64,000 bases of DNA from QHXM01 sp032160705 (GTDB taxonomy: Bacteria; Acidobacteriota; Blastocatellia; Pyrinomonadales; Pyrinomonadaceae), in NCBI GenBank assembly GCA_032160705.1, contig JAVHVE010000057.1, positions 62,001 to 126,000 on the forward strand. The letters are read 5' to 3'. Numbering within the stretch: the stretch's first letter is position 1; each line of letters starts with the position of its first letter. A program made the translations under genes and the position numbers. Below the pieces are notes generated by a model. The model was not told where the DNA came from and did not search any database. It saw nothing but the letters and a program-made list of their open reading frames with translations. Below are positions 1 through 7,329 of this stretch, one piece after another.

Positions 1-387
1 GCCTTTTAAGGAGCGCTTCGAGCCGCGCCCATTACTTAACAAGATGTGTGCCGCGCTTCTCCCTCTCCAGCGCTCGGAAGCGAAGTTGTGTGAACAGCGA
101 ACTTAGAGGAACGAAATAACTTTCAAGCCGGACCAGGCGCAGGAATTGAATGGTCAGGCTGACAGGTCAAAGTGATGATTCAGTCAGAAAAACAGTGGGC
201 AGTTGGCAGTGGGCAGTGGGCAGTAAGAACAAGCGCGAGATGCAGCACCAGAGCTTTTGTCTTTATCTGCCAACTGCCCACTGCCTACTGCCTACTGCTC
301 TTGCTTTTTTCGTCGCGTGGATGCACCCTCTGTTTTTCATCCGAAACTTTCTTTTTAGTGCGAGGCGAGCAAGGCGTGTTGGACGAG
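1..387. other. Non-coding lead-in before the MFS gene
   Basis: No gene is recognisable in bases 1-189. The rest is a 7-nt-period inverted repeat (190-309, listed separately) and a short leader. The MFS reading frame is open back to 172, but that extension translates the repeat and is low in family character, so the gene is placed at the ATG at 388. No RNA gene or convincing promoter is seen. Confidence 0.6.
190..309. repeat. Heptameric inverted repeat R1
   Basis: The left arm is five imperfect 7-mers of the type CAGTGGG (193-227). The right arm is the complementary series CTGCCCA/CTGCCTA (267-297). Bases 193-209 pair perfectly with 267-283, giving a long hairpin with a loop of about 57 nt. 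The same architecture, with other unit sequences, recurs through the window. Confidence 0.85.
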
Positions 388-1728
388 ATGTTGAGTAAAG
401 GGGCAGGGGCGAAGAAACCTTCAGGCTATCTTGAGCTGCTGCGGAGCAACCGCAATTTCCGGCAGCTCTGGCTGGGACAGGTCGTCAGCCAGCTCGGCGA
501 CTGGTTCAACACCATGGCGCTGTACGCCCTGCTGCAAAACCTGACGCAGGATTCGGCGCGCGCCATTGGCCTCCTGCTCGTCGCCCGTTTTCTTCCGAGC
601 TTCATTGTCGGGCCGCTCTCCGGCGTGGTGGCGGATCGCTTCAGCCGCCGCAACGTGATGATTGTCTCCGACATCCTGCGGGCAATCGTCGTGCTCGGCT
701 TTCTCCTTGTCAGACGCCCTGAGCATGTCTGGCTCGTCTACACCCTGACCATCCTGCAACTCGTCTTCTCCACCTTCTTCGAGCCTGCCAAGACGGCTGT
801 TATTCCATCAATCGTTTCGGGGCGCGAGCTATTGGCCGCCAACGCTATCTCTTCTGTCACATGGTCTGTGATGCTCACGCTGGGCGCGGCCTTCGGGGGA
901 CTCGTAACCGGATGGCTCGGCACGGATGCTGCTTTCTTTCTAGATTCGTTGACTTACCTGGCGTCGGCGCTGCTCGTTGCGGGCGTGCGTTTTCCGCGCC
1001 GCCCGGCGCGCGTCAAGCGCAAGCTCACAATCTCGAAAGCGCTCGGCATCACGGACACGCTCGAAGGCGCGCGATACGTCTGGCAGCGCCCGCACGTTTT
1101 TGCGTTGATGATGGTCAAACCGGCCTGGGGCGTGGGCGGCGGCATCCTCACCTTGCTGGCTGTTTTCGGCGAGAGAATTTTTCCCGTCGGAGGTAAGGCC
1201 GCTATCGGCATCGGCATTCTCTACGCGGCGCGCGGCATCGGCACAGGTATAGGCCCCATCGCCATGCGCCGCATCACGGGCGCGACGCGCGAGAGTATGC
1301 AGACATGGATCGGCTTTGCGTTTCTCATCGGCGGCGTCGGCTACATCGCCTTCGGCAGCGCGACCAGTTTCGTCGTGGCGATTATTGTGCTGATGTTCGG
1401 GCACATGGGCGGTAGTATTCTCTGGGTCAACTCGACCGTGCTCTTGCAGCGAGCGGTCGAAGATAACTTTCGCGGTCGCGTCTTCGCCGCAGAGCTGGCG
1501 CTGCTGACCTTGACGATGGCTGCATCGAATTACGCGACCGGGGAATTGCTTGACCGCTTTCATTTCTCTCCGCGCACGGTCACCATCGGCATCGGAATCT
1601 TCTTTTTCATCCCTGGGCTGCTCTGGTTTGCGACCCGGCGCTGGTGGAATAATGGGCAAGGCGAACAAGTGGAAGAATCAATCGAGGAGAGCGAGCGATT
1701 TGAGGAGACTGTCGGAGCTATGAGGTGA
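388..1728 (+). CDS. MFS transporter (MFS_3 / EntS-like exporter)
   Basis: Predicted 446-residue inner-membrane permease of the major facilitator superfamily, probably a proton-driven exporter of small molecules; the substrate cannot be read from sequence. About 12 hydrophobic segments are visible. The loop 2-3 signature GxxADRxxRR lies near residues 79-88, and the FEPAKTAVIPS segment is typical of the MFS_3 group. The start at ATG 388 is chosen because the upstream in-frame extension to 172 is translated repeat R1. The stop lies 1 base before the next gene, so it probably heads an operon with the acetyltransferase, LOG-like and SDR genes. Confidence 0.85.
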   Translation: MLSKGAGAKKPSGYLELLRSNRNFRQLWLGQVVSQLGDWFNTMALYALLQNLTQDSARAIGLLLVARFLPSFIVGPLSGVVADRFSRRNVMIVSDILRAIVVLGFLLVRRPEHVWLVYTLTILQLVFSTFFEPAKTAVIPSIVSGRELLAANAISSVTWSVMLTLGAAFGGLVTGWLGTDAAFFLDSLTYLASALLVAGVRFPRRPARVKRKLTISKALGITDTLEGARYVWQRPHVFALMMVKPAWGVGGGILTLLAVFGERIFPVGGKAAIGIGILYAARGIGTGIGPIAMRRITGATRESMQTWIGFAFLIGGVGYIAFGSATSFVVAIIVLMFGHMGGSILWVNSTVLLQRAVEDNFRGRVFAAELALLTLTMAASNYATGELLDRFHFSPRTVTIGIGIFFFIPGLLWFATRRWWNNGQGEQVEESIEESERFEETVGAMR

Positions 1729-1729
1729 G

Positions 1730-2227
1730 ATGGAATCTATTATTGACGTCATGGAGATGACCGATTGGCATCGGGTGCGCTCCATTTATCTGGAAGGCAT
1801 CGCGACCGGCAATGCTACGTTTGAGACGCAAGCCCCTGATTGGAAGCTTTGGGATGAGAGCCACCTGCAGCAGTGCAGGCTCGTCGCCAGAGCAGGCGTC
1901 ACGGTAGCGGGATGGGCAGCGCTCAAGCCGGTTTCAACGCGCCGCGCCTACGCGGGCGTGGCGGAGACGAGCATTTACGTCGCCGCGAATTTCAGAGGTC
2001 AGGGGACGGGGCAGCATCTGCTTGAGGCGCTCATCGTTTGTTCGGAGCAGCACGAAATCTGGACTTTGCAGGCAGGGATTCTCCCGGAGAATCATTCGAG
2101 CCTGGTGCTCCATCAAAGATGCGGCTTTCGTGAAGTCGGGAGACGCGAGCGCATCGGGAAGCTCAACGGAATCTGGCGCGATGTGGTTTTACTTGAACGC
2201 CGCAGCAAAGTGGTCGGTCAGGAATGA
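1730..2227 (+). CDS. GNAT acetyltransferase, phosphinothricin N-acetyltransferase (Pat/MnaT) family
   Basis: A 165-residue cytoplasmic acetyl-CoA-dependent N-acetyltransferase. The acetyl-CoA loop RGQGTG is at residues 89-94. The Pat-type blocks GNATFET (27-33), AETSIYV, GILPEN and the C-terminal WRDVVLLERRS are all present, and the length is normal for the family. In this family the substrates are phosphinothricin-like compounds, methionine sulfone/sulfoximine or related amino acids; which one applies here is unknown. It starts 1 base after the MFS stop and overlaps the next gene by ATGA, so translation is probably coupled. Pairing with an exporter hints at detoxification (inference). Confidence 0.85.
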   Translation: MESIIDVMEMTDWHRVRSIYLEGIATGNATFETQAPDWKLWDESHLQQCRLVARAGVTVAGWAALKPVSTRRAYAGVAETSIYVAANFRGQGTGQHLLEALIVCSEQHEIWTLQAGILPENHSSLVLHQRCGFREVGRRERIGKLNGIWRDVVLLERRSKVVGQE

Positions 2228-2781
2228 AAATTAAAGTCGGTGTCATGGGTTCTGCTTCCGGCGCGCTCCCCGAAGGCGTGGGCGCAGAGGTGCGCGAGCG
2301 CGCCGAATCGTTAGGGCGCGAGATTGCGGCGCGCGGCCTCTTGCTCTTGACGGGCGCGACGACAGGGCTCACCTACATCGTGGGCAAGAGCGCACGCGCG
2401 GCGGGAGCGTTTCACATCGGCATCTCGCCCGCGAGCAATGAGCGCGAGCACATTGAAAGATACGAACTGCCGCTCGACAGTTGCGATGCGATTATCTACA
2501 CGGGCTTCGGGCTGAAAGGCAGGAACGTCGTGCTGGTTCGTTCGTGCGACGTGGTGCTGTTCATCGGTGGCTCAATGGGTTCACTTAATGAATTCACCAT
2601 CGCGTATGACGAAGGGCGCGTGATGGGTTGTTTGACGGGGACGGGTGGCGTGGCGGACGAAGCCGAGGAGTTGCTGCAAACATTTCCGAAACAGTCGGAA
2701 GCCTGTGTTCTTCACGGCGATGATCCGGCGCGTCTCGTCGCAGCCTGTCTCGAAGCATTTGCACAAACAAGGAGAGATTGA
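2224..2781 (+). CDS. LOG-family (lysine decarboxylase-like) nucleotide-binding protein
   Basis: A 185-residue Rossmann-like protein of the LOG/TIGR00725 type. It opens with a beta strand and glycine loop (VGVMGSASG, residues 5-13). It carries GRNVVLVRSCD (99-109) and GGSMGSLNEF (115-124), where classical LOG enzymes have PGGxGTxxE. The replacement of the PGG/GT residues means cytokinin-type phosphoribohydrolase activity should not be assumed. It overlaps the acetyltransferase by 4 bases, and its stop lies just upstream of the SDR start. Function in this operon is unknown. Confidence 0.75.
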   Translation: MKIKVGVMGSASGALPEGVGAEVRERAESLGREIAARGLLLLTGATTGLTYIVGKSARAAGAFHIGISPASNEREHIERYELPLDSCDAIIYTGFGLKGRNVVLVRSCDVVLFIGGSMGSLNEFTIAYDEGRVMGCLTGTGGVADEAEELLQTFPKQSEACVLHGDDPARLVAACLEAFAQTRRD

Positions 2782-2783
2782 AG

Positions 2784-3575
2784 ATGGATTTTGGATTGCG
2801 TGATCGCGTGGCGATTGTCGCCGCTGCGAGTCGTGGGATCGGTTTTGCAGCCGCGCGTGAACTGGCGCGCGAAGGTGCGCGCATCTTTCTCTGCTCGCGC
2901 GACGAGGAAAGGGCGCGTAGAGCCGCCGAAAAGATAGCCGTTGAGACGGGCGCGGAAGTTGTCGGCGCGCGTGCTGACGTGACGAATGATGAAGACACCG
3001 CGCGCTTTGTTCGTCTGGCTGAAGAAACAGCGGGAAGAGTTGACATTCTTGTGACCAACGCCGGTGGGCCGCCTGCCGCCACGTTTGCCGACGCTAGTAT
3101 TGAGATGTATCGTCGCGCGTTCGAGCTAAACGCGCTCTCGGCCATCCGGCTCGCGCAACTCGTCGTCCCCGGAATGCGTGAGCGTCGCTGGGGACGCATC
3201 GTCAATATCACTTCCATCTCCGTCAAGCAGCCGATTATGGGCTTGCTCCTCTCCAACACTGTGCGCGCCGGACTGACCGGCTGGGCAAAAACTTTATCGG
3301 CAGAGATAGCCGCAGACAATGTCACCGTCAACAATGTTGCGCCCGGCTACACGCAGACCGAGCGGCAGGATGAAGTGATGGAAGCGAATGCGCGCTCTAC
3401 CGGGCGCACGAAAGAAGAATTGATGGAGATAAGGGCGGCGGAAATTCCGATGCGTCGCTCGGCATCAGCCGAAGAGATTGCGGCGGCTGTCGCCTTTCTG
3501 GCGTCTGAGCGTGCGTCTTACATCACGGGCGTGACCTTGCAGGTGGATGGCGGCTGGGTCAGAAGCCTGTACTAA
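2784..3575 (+). CDS. Atypical SDR-family oxidoreductase (FabG-like) lacking the catalytic Tyr-Lys
   Basis: A 263-residue Rossmann protein of the short-chain dehydrogenase class. AASRGIG (14-20) replaces the usual TGxxxGIG. NAG (92-94), N116 and S144 are kept. Where YxxxK is expected there is S157-N-T-V-R161, so both catalytic Tyr and Lys are missing. This resembles an FabG-like subgroup known to deviate from the SDR tetrad. The C-terminal block ASYITGVTLQVDGGW is normal. ATG 2784 is preferred over TTG 2778 because AAGGAG (2769-2774) sits 9 bases upstream. Last of the tightly packed forward genes. Confidence 0.8.
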   Translation: MDFGLRDRVAIVAAASRGIGFAAARELAREGARIFLCSRDEERARRAAEKIAVETGAEVVGARADVTNDEDTARFVRLAEETAGRVDILVTNAGGPPAATFADASIEMYRRAFELNALSAIRLAQLVVPGMRERRWGRIVNITSISVKQPIMGLLLSNTVRAGLTGWAKTLSAEIAADNVTVNNVAPGYTQTERQDEVMEANARSTGRTKEELMEIRAAEIPMRRSASAEEIAAAVAFLASERASYITGVTLQVDGGWVRSLY

Positions 3576-3600
3576 GCGGAATTCTTATCAGAAGCAAAAG

Positions 3601-4317
3601 ATGAACTCCGAACAGGAAGAAGAGCAGAACCCGGAGGGTTTGATTGAAGCGCATTTCACGCATGCGGACATTCCTGTGAATGATCTGGATACGGAAGCGT
3701 GGAATGAAACGCGCGTTGTGCCCATTAAGCAATACTGGTCAGGCGAGGATGCGCCAGTCGGTCGCCATGCGGAAGCGCGTCTTCTCTGGTCAGACAGGGC
3801 GCTGATGGTGCGCTTCGTCTGCCGTCAAACCGAGCCGCTCGTGGTGAGCCGTCATCCGCAGACCGCGCGCAAGACGATTGGCCTGTGGGAGCGCGACGTG
3901 TGCGAGTTTTTCATCGCGCCGGACGCGCGCCAGCCTGAGCGTTATTTTGAGTTTGAAGCTGCGCCGACGGGTGAATGGCTCGATCTGATGATTCACCACC
4001 GGCTGGATGTGCGGGAGACGAACTGGGATTTTCATTCAGGCATGACGGTCGCAGCCCGCATCACCGAGAACAATGTCACGCTTGCGATGCGCGTGCCGTG
4101 GGAAGCATTGGGGCGCGCGCCGCAAGCTCATGAACAATGGCGCGCTAATCTTTTCCGCTGCGTCGGCGCAGGCCCAACGCGCGGCTATCTCGCCTGGCGA
4201 CCAACCCACACCGAAGAACCCGGCTTTCACGTTCCCACCGCCTTTGGATGGATAAGATTCCAAAAGCAGGAGACAGAAGTCAGAAGTCAGGAGACAGGAG
4301 AAGAGAAAATCTGTTGA
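3601..4317 (+). CDS. Carbohydrate-binding family 9-like (CBM9/DOMON-like) protein
   Basis: A 238-residue protein without signal peptide, resembling the CBM9-like beta-sandwich family: LIEAHFTHADIPVNDLD, then ARLLWSDRALMVRFVC and DVCEFFIAPD, ending in the W-R-P-T-H-x-x-E-P-x-F-H block. The function of the acidobacterial members is unknown. ATG 3601 is chosen over 3547 (which overlaps the SDR end) and gives a normal N-terminus. The last 18 or so residues (QKQETEVRSQETGEEKIC) are encoded by the left arm of repeat R2, so the natural C-terminus was apparently replaced or extended by the repeat. Confidence 0.7.
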   Translation: MNSEQEEEQNPEGLIEAHFTHADIPVNDLDTEAWNETRVVPIKQYWSGEDAPVGRHAEARLLWSDRALMVRFVCRQTEPLVVSRHPQTARKTIGLWERDVCEFFIAPDARQPERYFEFEAAPTGEWLDLMIHHRLDVRETNWDFHSGMTVAARITENNVTLAMRVPWEALGRAPQAHEQWRANLFRCVGAGPTRGYLAWRPTHTEEPGFHVPTAFGWIRFQKQETEVRSQETGEEKIC

Positions 4318-4381
4318 AGCGGTTCTCCGCCTCTTCATTCTGACTTCTGACTCCTGGATTCTGACTTCTGTCTTCTGCTTT
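4263..4381. repeat. Heptameric inverted repeat R2 with GGTTCTCCGCC core
   Basis: The left arm is a series of 7-mers (GCAGGAG, ACAGAAG, TCAGAAG) and the right arm is the complement (TCTGACT, TCTGTCT). The termini match almost perfectly. The loop holds AGCGGTTCTCCGCC at 4318-4331. It lies between convergent genes: it encodes the C-terminus of the CBM9-like protein and abuts the stop codon of the PilZ gene at 4380-4382. It could act as a bidirectional terminator (inference). Confidence 0.88.
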
Positions 4382-4823
4382 ATCCTTTTGTGAGCGTTTT
4401 GAGATAGGCGTTGAAGTGTGTGCGGTCTTCGTCGCTCATCCAGACGATGGCCACGCCGATGAGGTAGCCGGTGTCTGTTCCCTCTTCTTCGAGTGGAGCG
4501 TAACGCACGGATGTGGCCTTAACCCGGATTTGCCCCGTGGGAAGTTTGAGCATGATTTCAAGCGGGCGGTTTTCGCCGGTGATGTACTGGCCGCCGATGC
4601 GGATGGTGGGCACGATCAGCGCCAGCCCGGTGGCGCTCACGTCGCGCGTGTAGCCAGCCAATTTCAACAGTTGCCCTGCCCCTTTCGCTGCGGCCTTCGC
4701 AATGGGCAGCGAGACACTCAACGCCAGTCCCGCTTCGAGATGCGTCAGGTAGCGCGGGGCGCGGCGACGGTTGCCGACCAGTTCGCGCAAGCGGCCTGCG
4801 ATGGAACGTATCAACTCCGGCAT
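4380..4823 (-). CDS. PilZ domain protein
   Basis: A 147-residue cytoplasmic protein with the PilZ hallmarks: the basic RRRAPRY stretch near residues 19-25, then DVSATGLAL near 61-69. In PilZ domains these residues (RxxxR and D/NxSxxG) bind cyclic di-GMP. The rest is a small beta-barrel followed by a C-terminal helix. No effector domain is attached, so it is a stand-alone receptor or adaptor. It stands alone, convergent with the upstream gene across R2. Confidence 0.8.
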   Translation of the reverse strand: MPELIRSIAGRLRELVGNRRRAPRYLTHLEAGLALSVSLPIAKAAAKGAGQLLKLAGYTRDVSATGLALIVPTIRIGGQYITGENRPLEIMLKLPTGQIRVKATSVRYAPLEEEGTDTGYLIGVAIVWMSDEDRTHFNAYLKTLTKG

Positions 4824-5192
4824 TCGGCTTCAAACCTCGCGGATGCTTCCCAAGCACGCGAAGCAGTTTCCAAGGCCAATCGGGAGAGCGCAAACCGGCA
4901 CGAGCATTACTGAAACGCAAAGTGAACTATCTGGGCAAGAAATACATTCTAAAGGTAAAAGGCAAAAGGTAAAAGGCAAAAGTGAGGCGGAGAATCATCA
5001 TTGACTCGATTTCTCCCCAAGGATTACACTCACGGCGCACTTTCAAAGGCATTGGGGTTAGCGATCATGCTGGCTCCACGTATGCCGTGAACTCCAGGGG
5101 CGACTCGCCGCCCCCCACCCTCAATCCCACCTCAGAAAGGAGATTCTTGGAGGGAGCACCCCCTCGACTGTCATCCCCCAAGAAAAAACAAG
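4824..5192. other. Intergenic region with a one-armed heptamer run
   Basis: This 369-nt gap separates the divergent PilZ and S1/P1 nuclease genes. It contains five 7-mers of AAAAGGT/AAAAGGC type at about 4953-4988, resembling one arm of the heptameric hairpins but with no complementary arm nearby. The remainder, including a C-rich stretch around 5110-5180, shows nothing I can name. Both genes' promoters must lie here, but no clear -35/-10 pair is visible. Confidence 0.55.
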
Positions 5193-6215
5193 ATGAAAAA
5201 GTTTATCGTTGTTCTACTGACAGTTTGTCTCTTCGCCGGAAACGCTTACTCCTATGGAGCACATGGGCATTCGCTGGTCGGAGCAATCGCAGACAAGAGA
5301 CTGGCAAAGAACAAGCCGGTCGCAGCCAGAGTTAAGCAAATTCTGGATGGCCTGACTCTGGAACAAGCCGCAACGCTTCCCGACAGTATTAAGACCTGGG
5401 ATACGAGGCCACAAGGATTCCACGTCACCGGTCATCCAGAGATTGAGGCCCAGCTTCGTGCCTTCGTGAAAGCCAATCGCGTCGGCAGCCACCCCTCGCA
5501 TCATGACTTTCACTTTACGGATGTTCCGGTGTTTGGCGACGAAGAGTACGCTAGCGGGGAAGTGGGACGGTCGGATTTTGATATAGTCCACATGATTCCC
5601 TTCTGCATTCGCGTTTTGAAGGGCGAAGAGCCTGAGACAAACGACCGCGCCATAACCAAAGCCGTTGCCGTCATCCTCCTTGACCACTATTTCGGAGACA
5701 TCCACCAGCCGTTGCATGTCGGCGCTGAATACTTCGACGCCAGCGGAAATCCATTTGAACCCACCACAACCAACCAGGGGTTTGCCGACCAGGGAGGCAA
5801 CAAGCTCACCCTGTTCACGCTCGTCAAGGGCAAGGAGAAGTCGGCTGGAAAGTTTCATACTTATTGGGACAGCCAAACAGTGGAGAACGCTTTTGGCAGC
5901 GCCCCGAACTCGACGGTCGCCAAACCGCTGGCAAACAAAGAACCCGCAAATTGGAAGTTGACAGGTGGAGTAGAGACCTGGGCTGAGCAGTTGGCAAACG
6001 AAATCATGCCGCTCGCCCGCGAAGCGCATACGCGGCTCACTTTCTTAAACATCAAGTCAACGACCGGGGCTAAGGATATTACCAGCGGACGTGCAGAGGA
6101 GAAAAAGAAATCCGGTGGAAAGTTTTACGCGATCTGGGCGGGTGCGACTGTGAAGGACGAGATTCACAAAGCAGGCTGGCGTCTTGCGGCTCTGCTGGTA
6201 GAAGTGCTTCAGTGA
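5193..6215 (+). CDS. Secreted S1/P1-type zinc nuclease
   Basis: A 340-residue protein with a signal peptide (residues 1-20, cleavage after AYS). The mature region follows the S1/P1 nuclease pattern: H26 in GAHGHS, D64 in LPDSIK, H107 in DFHFTDV, and the trinuclear-zinc block H165-xxx-D169-xxxxx-H175 (HYFGDIHQPLHVG), then QGGN. These enzymes hydrolyse single-stranded nucleic acids and 3'-nucleotides outside the cytoplasm. The usual N-terminal Trp ligand appears to be Tyr or displaced here. It stands alone and probably scavenges phosphate or nucleosides. Confidence 0.85.
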   Translation: MKKFIVVLLTVCLFAGNAYSYGAHGHSLVGAIADKRLAKNKPVAARVKQILDGLTLEQAATLPDSIKTWDTRPQGFHVTGHPEIEAQLRAFVKANRVGSHPSHHDFHFTDVPVFGDEEYASGEVGRSDFDIVHMIPFCIRVLKGEEPETNDRAITKAVAVILLDHYFGDIHQPLHVGAEYFDASGNPFEPTTTNQGFADQGGNKLTLFTLVKGKEKSAGKFHTYWDSQTVENAFGSAPNSTVAKPLANKEPANWKLTGGVETWAEQLANEIMPLAREAHTRLTFLNIKSTTGAKDITSGRAEEKKKSGGKFYAIWAGATVKDEIHKAGWRLAALLVEVLQ

Positions 6216-6261
6216 ATCCGTGGATTGTGTTGCCGGGGGGCGGTCGGACTCACGTTAATTG

Positions 6262-6300
6262 AGAAGGGGTTCTCCGCCTTTCGTTTTCCTTTTACTTCTC
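6262..6300. repeat. Decayed repeat fragment with GGTTCTCCGCC core (R16)
   Basis: AGGGGTTCTCCGCC at 6265-6278 matches the core inside R2, R3, R8 and R11, followed by a pyrimidine-rich run like the start of a right arm. The arms are otherwise missing. It sits between convergent stop codons (6215 and 6292), the same kind of position as R2 and R8. Confidence 0.5.
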
Positions 6301-7086
6301 TCCCGCAGGCAAGCTGAGAGGCTTGCCTGCGACATCGCTGCTTCTGATTCCTGACTGATCCAGAAGAAAAGAGAGACGCCCGGTACGCCCGTAGCGCACG
6401 GGTTCAGCTCCGGCAGTCCAGCTTTTCGCATCTTTGGCGAGCGTCAGGTGAAAGCGATAGCCGATGATGTCCGCCGATTCAATGTCTTTGGGAACGAGTC
6501 CGGCGGCGACGAGCGCCGCTAAGTCTGCGTAAAGATTGTTGTGCTGTGCGGCGTAGGCCAATTGTGCCAGGCTGATGCGCTGCAACATCGCCCGTACTTC
6601 GTTGTGGTGCGTCTCGATGCGCGCTTCAAAGAAGAACCGCTTGCCTGCTTTTCTGACGATCTCCTGGCTCTCACGATCTCCGACGATCCAGAGACCGCCC
6701 TCGCGTATCAAGGTCACGGGTTCGGCCTGCACTGATTTGTCTGCGTCGGCGATCTTGACGAAGACAGTAGCAATATCATTACTCATCTGCTCGCCGCTCA
6801 CCTCGATTTTCTCCGGGACGGCAGTCGCCATCCTCTCAAAATCGGGGCGCAAATCCTCAAGCTCAGCCGCGCTCAAGCCCTCAATCGCAGGCTTGTAGAT
6901 GGTGAGCGCAAAGGCTTCGCTAAACTTGCGCTCGCGCATGCGTTTGTAAAACTCGCGCACCGTCTCGGTCGGGGTGAGCGTCTGCGCGTTTTGCGCCAAC
7001 GCTCCCAATGAAGTGACGAGCAAAAGCAGCAAAGCGATAAAGGTTGAAAGACGACGCCTTTGATTGCCAGGTGTGTAATGCTTCAT
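6292..7086 (-). CDS. Secreted NTF2-like / pilin-like two-domain protein
   Basis: A 264-residue protein with an N-terminal signal (hydrophobic FIALLLLLVTSLGALAQ, about residues 16-32). Residues 35-150 look like an NTF2/SnoaL-type fold used as a binding module (TPTETVREFYKRM, then a cone of beta strands). The C-terminal third resembles the globular part of a type II pseudopilin: AQLAYAAQHNNLYADLAALVAAGLV, then DIIGYRFHL. No pilin methylation helix precedes it. No enzyme motif is seen; envelope function unknown. It is downstream of the OPT gene on the same strand but separated by repeat R3 and a hairpin. Confidence 0.6.
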   Translation of the reverse strand: MKHYTPGNQRRRLSTFIALLLLLVTSLGALAQNAQTLTPTETVREFYKRMRERKFSEAFALTIYKPAIEGLSAAELEDLRPDFERMATAVPEKIEVSGEQMSNDIATVFVKIADADKSVQAEPVTLIREGGLWIVGDRESQEIVRKAGKRFFFEARIETHHNEVRAMLQRISLAQLAYAAQHNNLYADLAALVAAGLVPKDIESADIIGYRFHLTLAKDAKSWTAGAEPVRYGRTGRLSFLLDQSGIRSSDVAGKPLSLPAGEK

Positions 7087-7108
7087 AACCTATCTTCTTA
7101 ACACAAGG

Positions 7109-7152
7109 AATGTGCGGCGCGCTTCTCTTATCGGACAGCCGCGCCGCACATT
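7109..7152. other. Perfect 13-bp inverted repeat (hairpin)
   Basis: Bases 7109-7121 (AATGTGCGGCGCG) pair perfectly with 7140-7152 around an 18-nt loop. There is no T tract on either side, so this may be a terminator remnant, an mRNA-stabilising stem or a protein site. It sits between the OPT gene end/R3 and the 6292-7086 gene. Confidence 0.55.
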
Positions 7153-7187
7153 GATAGAGGCTTAAAGATCGAAAACGTTGCAGCCGA

Positions 7188-7318
7188 AAAGCAGGAGACA
7201 GCGAAAATGAGGAGACAGAAGTCAGGAGTCAGGAGACAGGAGAAAAGAAAATCAGTAGCAGTGGTTCTCCGCCTTACCCCTTCTGACTTCTGACTTCTGT
7301 CTTCTGTATTCTTCTTTT
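7188..7318. repeat. Heptameric inverted repeat R3 with GGTTCTCCGCC core
   Basis: The left arm carries GCAGGAG, ACAGAAG, TCAGGAG and related 7-mers; the right arm carries TCTGACT and TCTGTCT units. The core AGTGGTTCTCCGCC is at 7260-7273. It ends just before the stop of the OPT transporter at 7330. Arms and core are closely related to R2, R8 and R11. Confidence 0.88.
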
Positions 7319-7329
7319 CGCTCCTTCGC

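Noticed and set aside
172..387. N-terminal extension of the MFS gene
   Set aside because: The extension translates repeat R1 and lacks MFS character; the family pattern begins right after ATG 388.
2594..3334. Long antisense ORF opposite the SDR gene (also 940-1668, 13526-14416, 5214-6029, 53224-54081, 54271-55224)
   Set aside because: They lie fully opposite strongly recognisable genes; long antisense frames are expected at this GC content.
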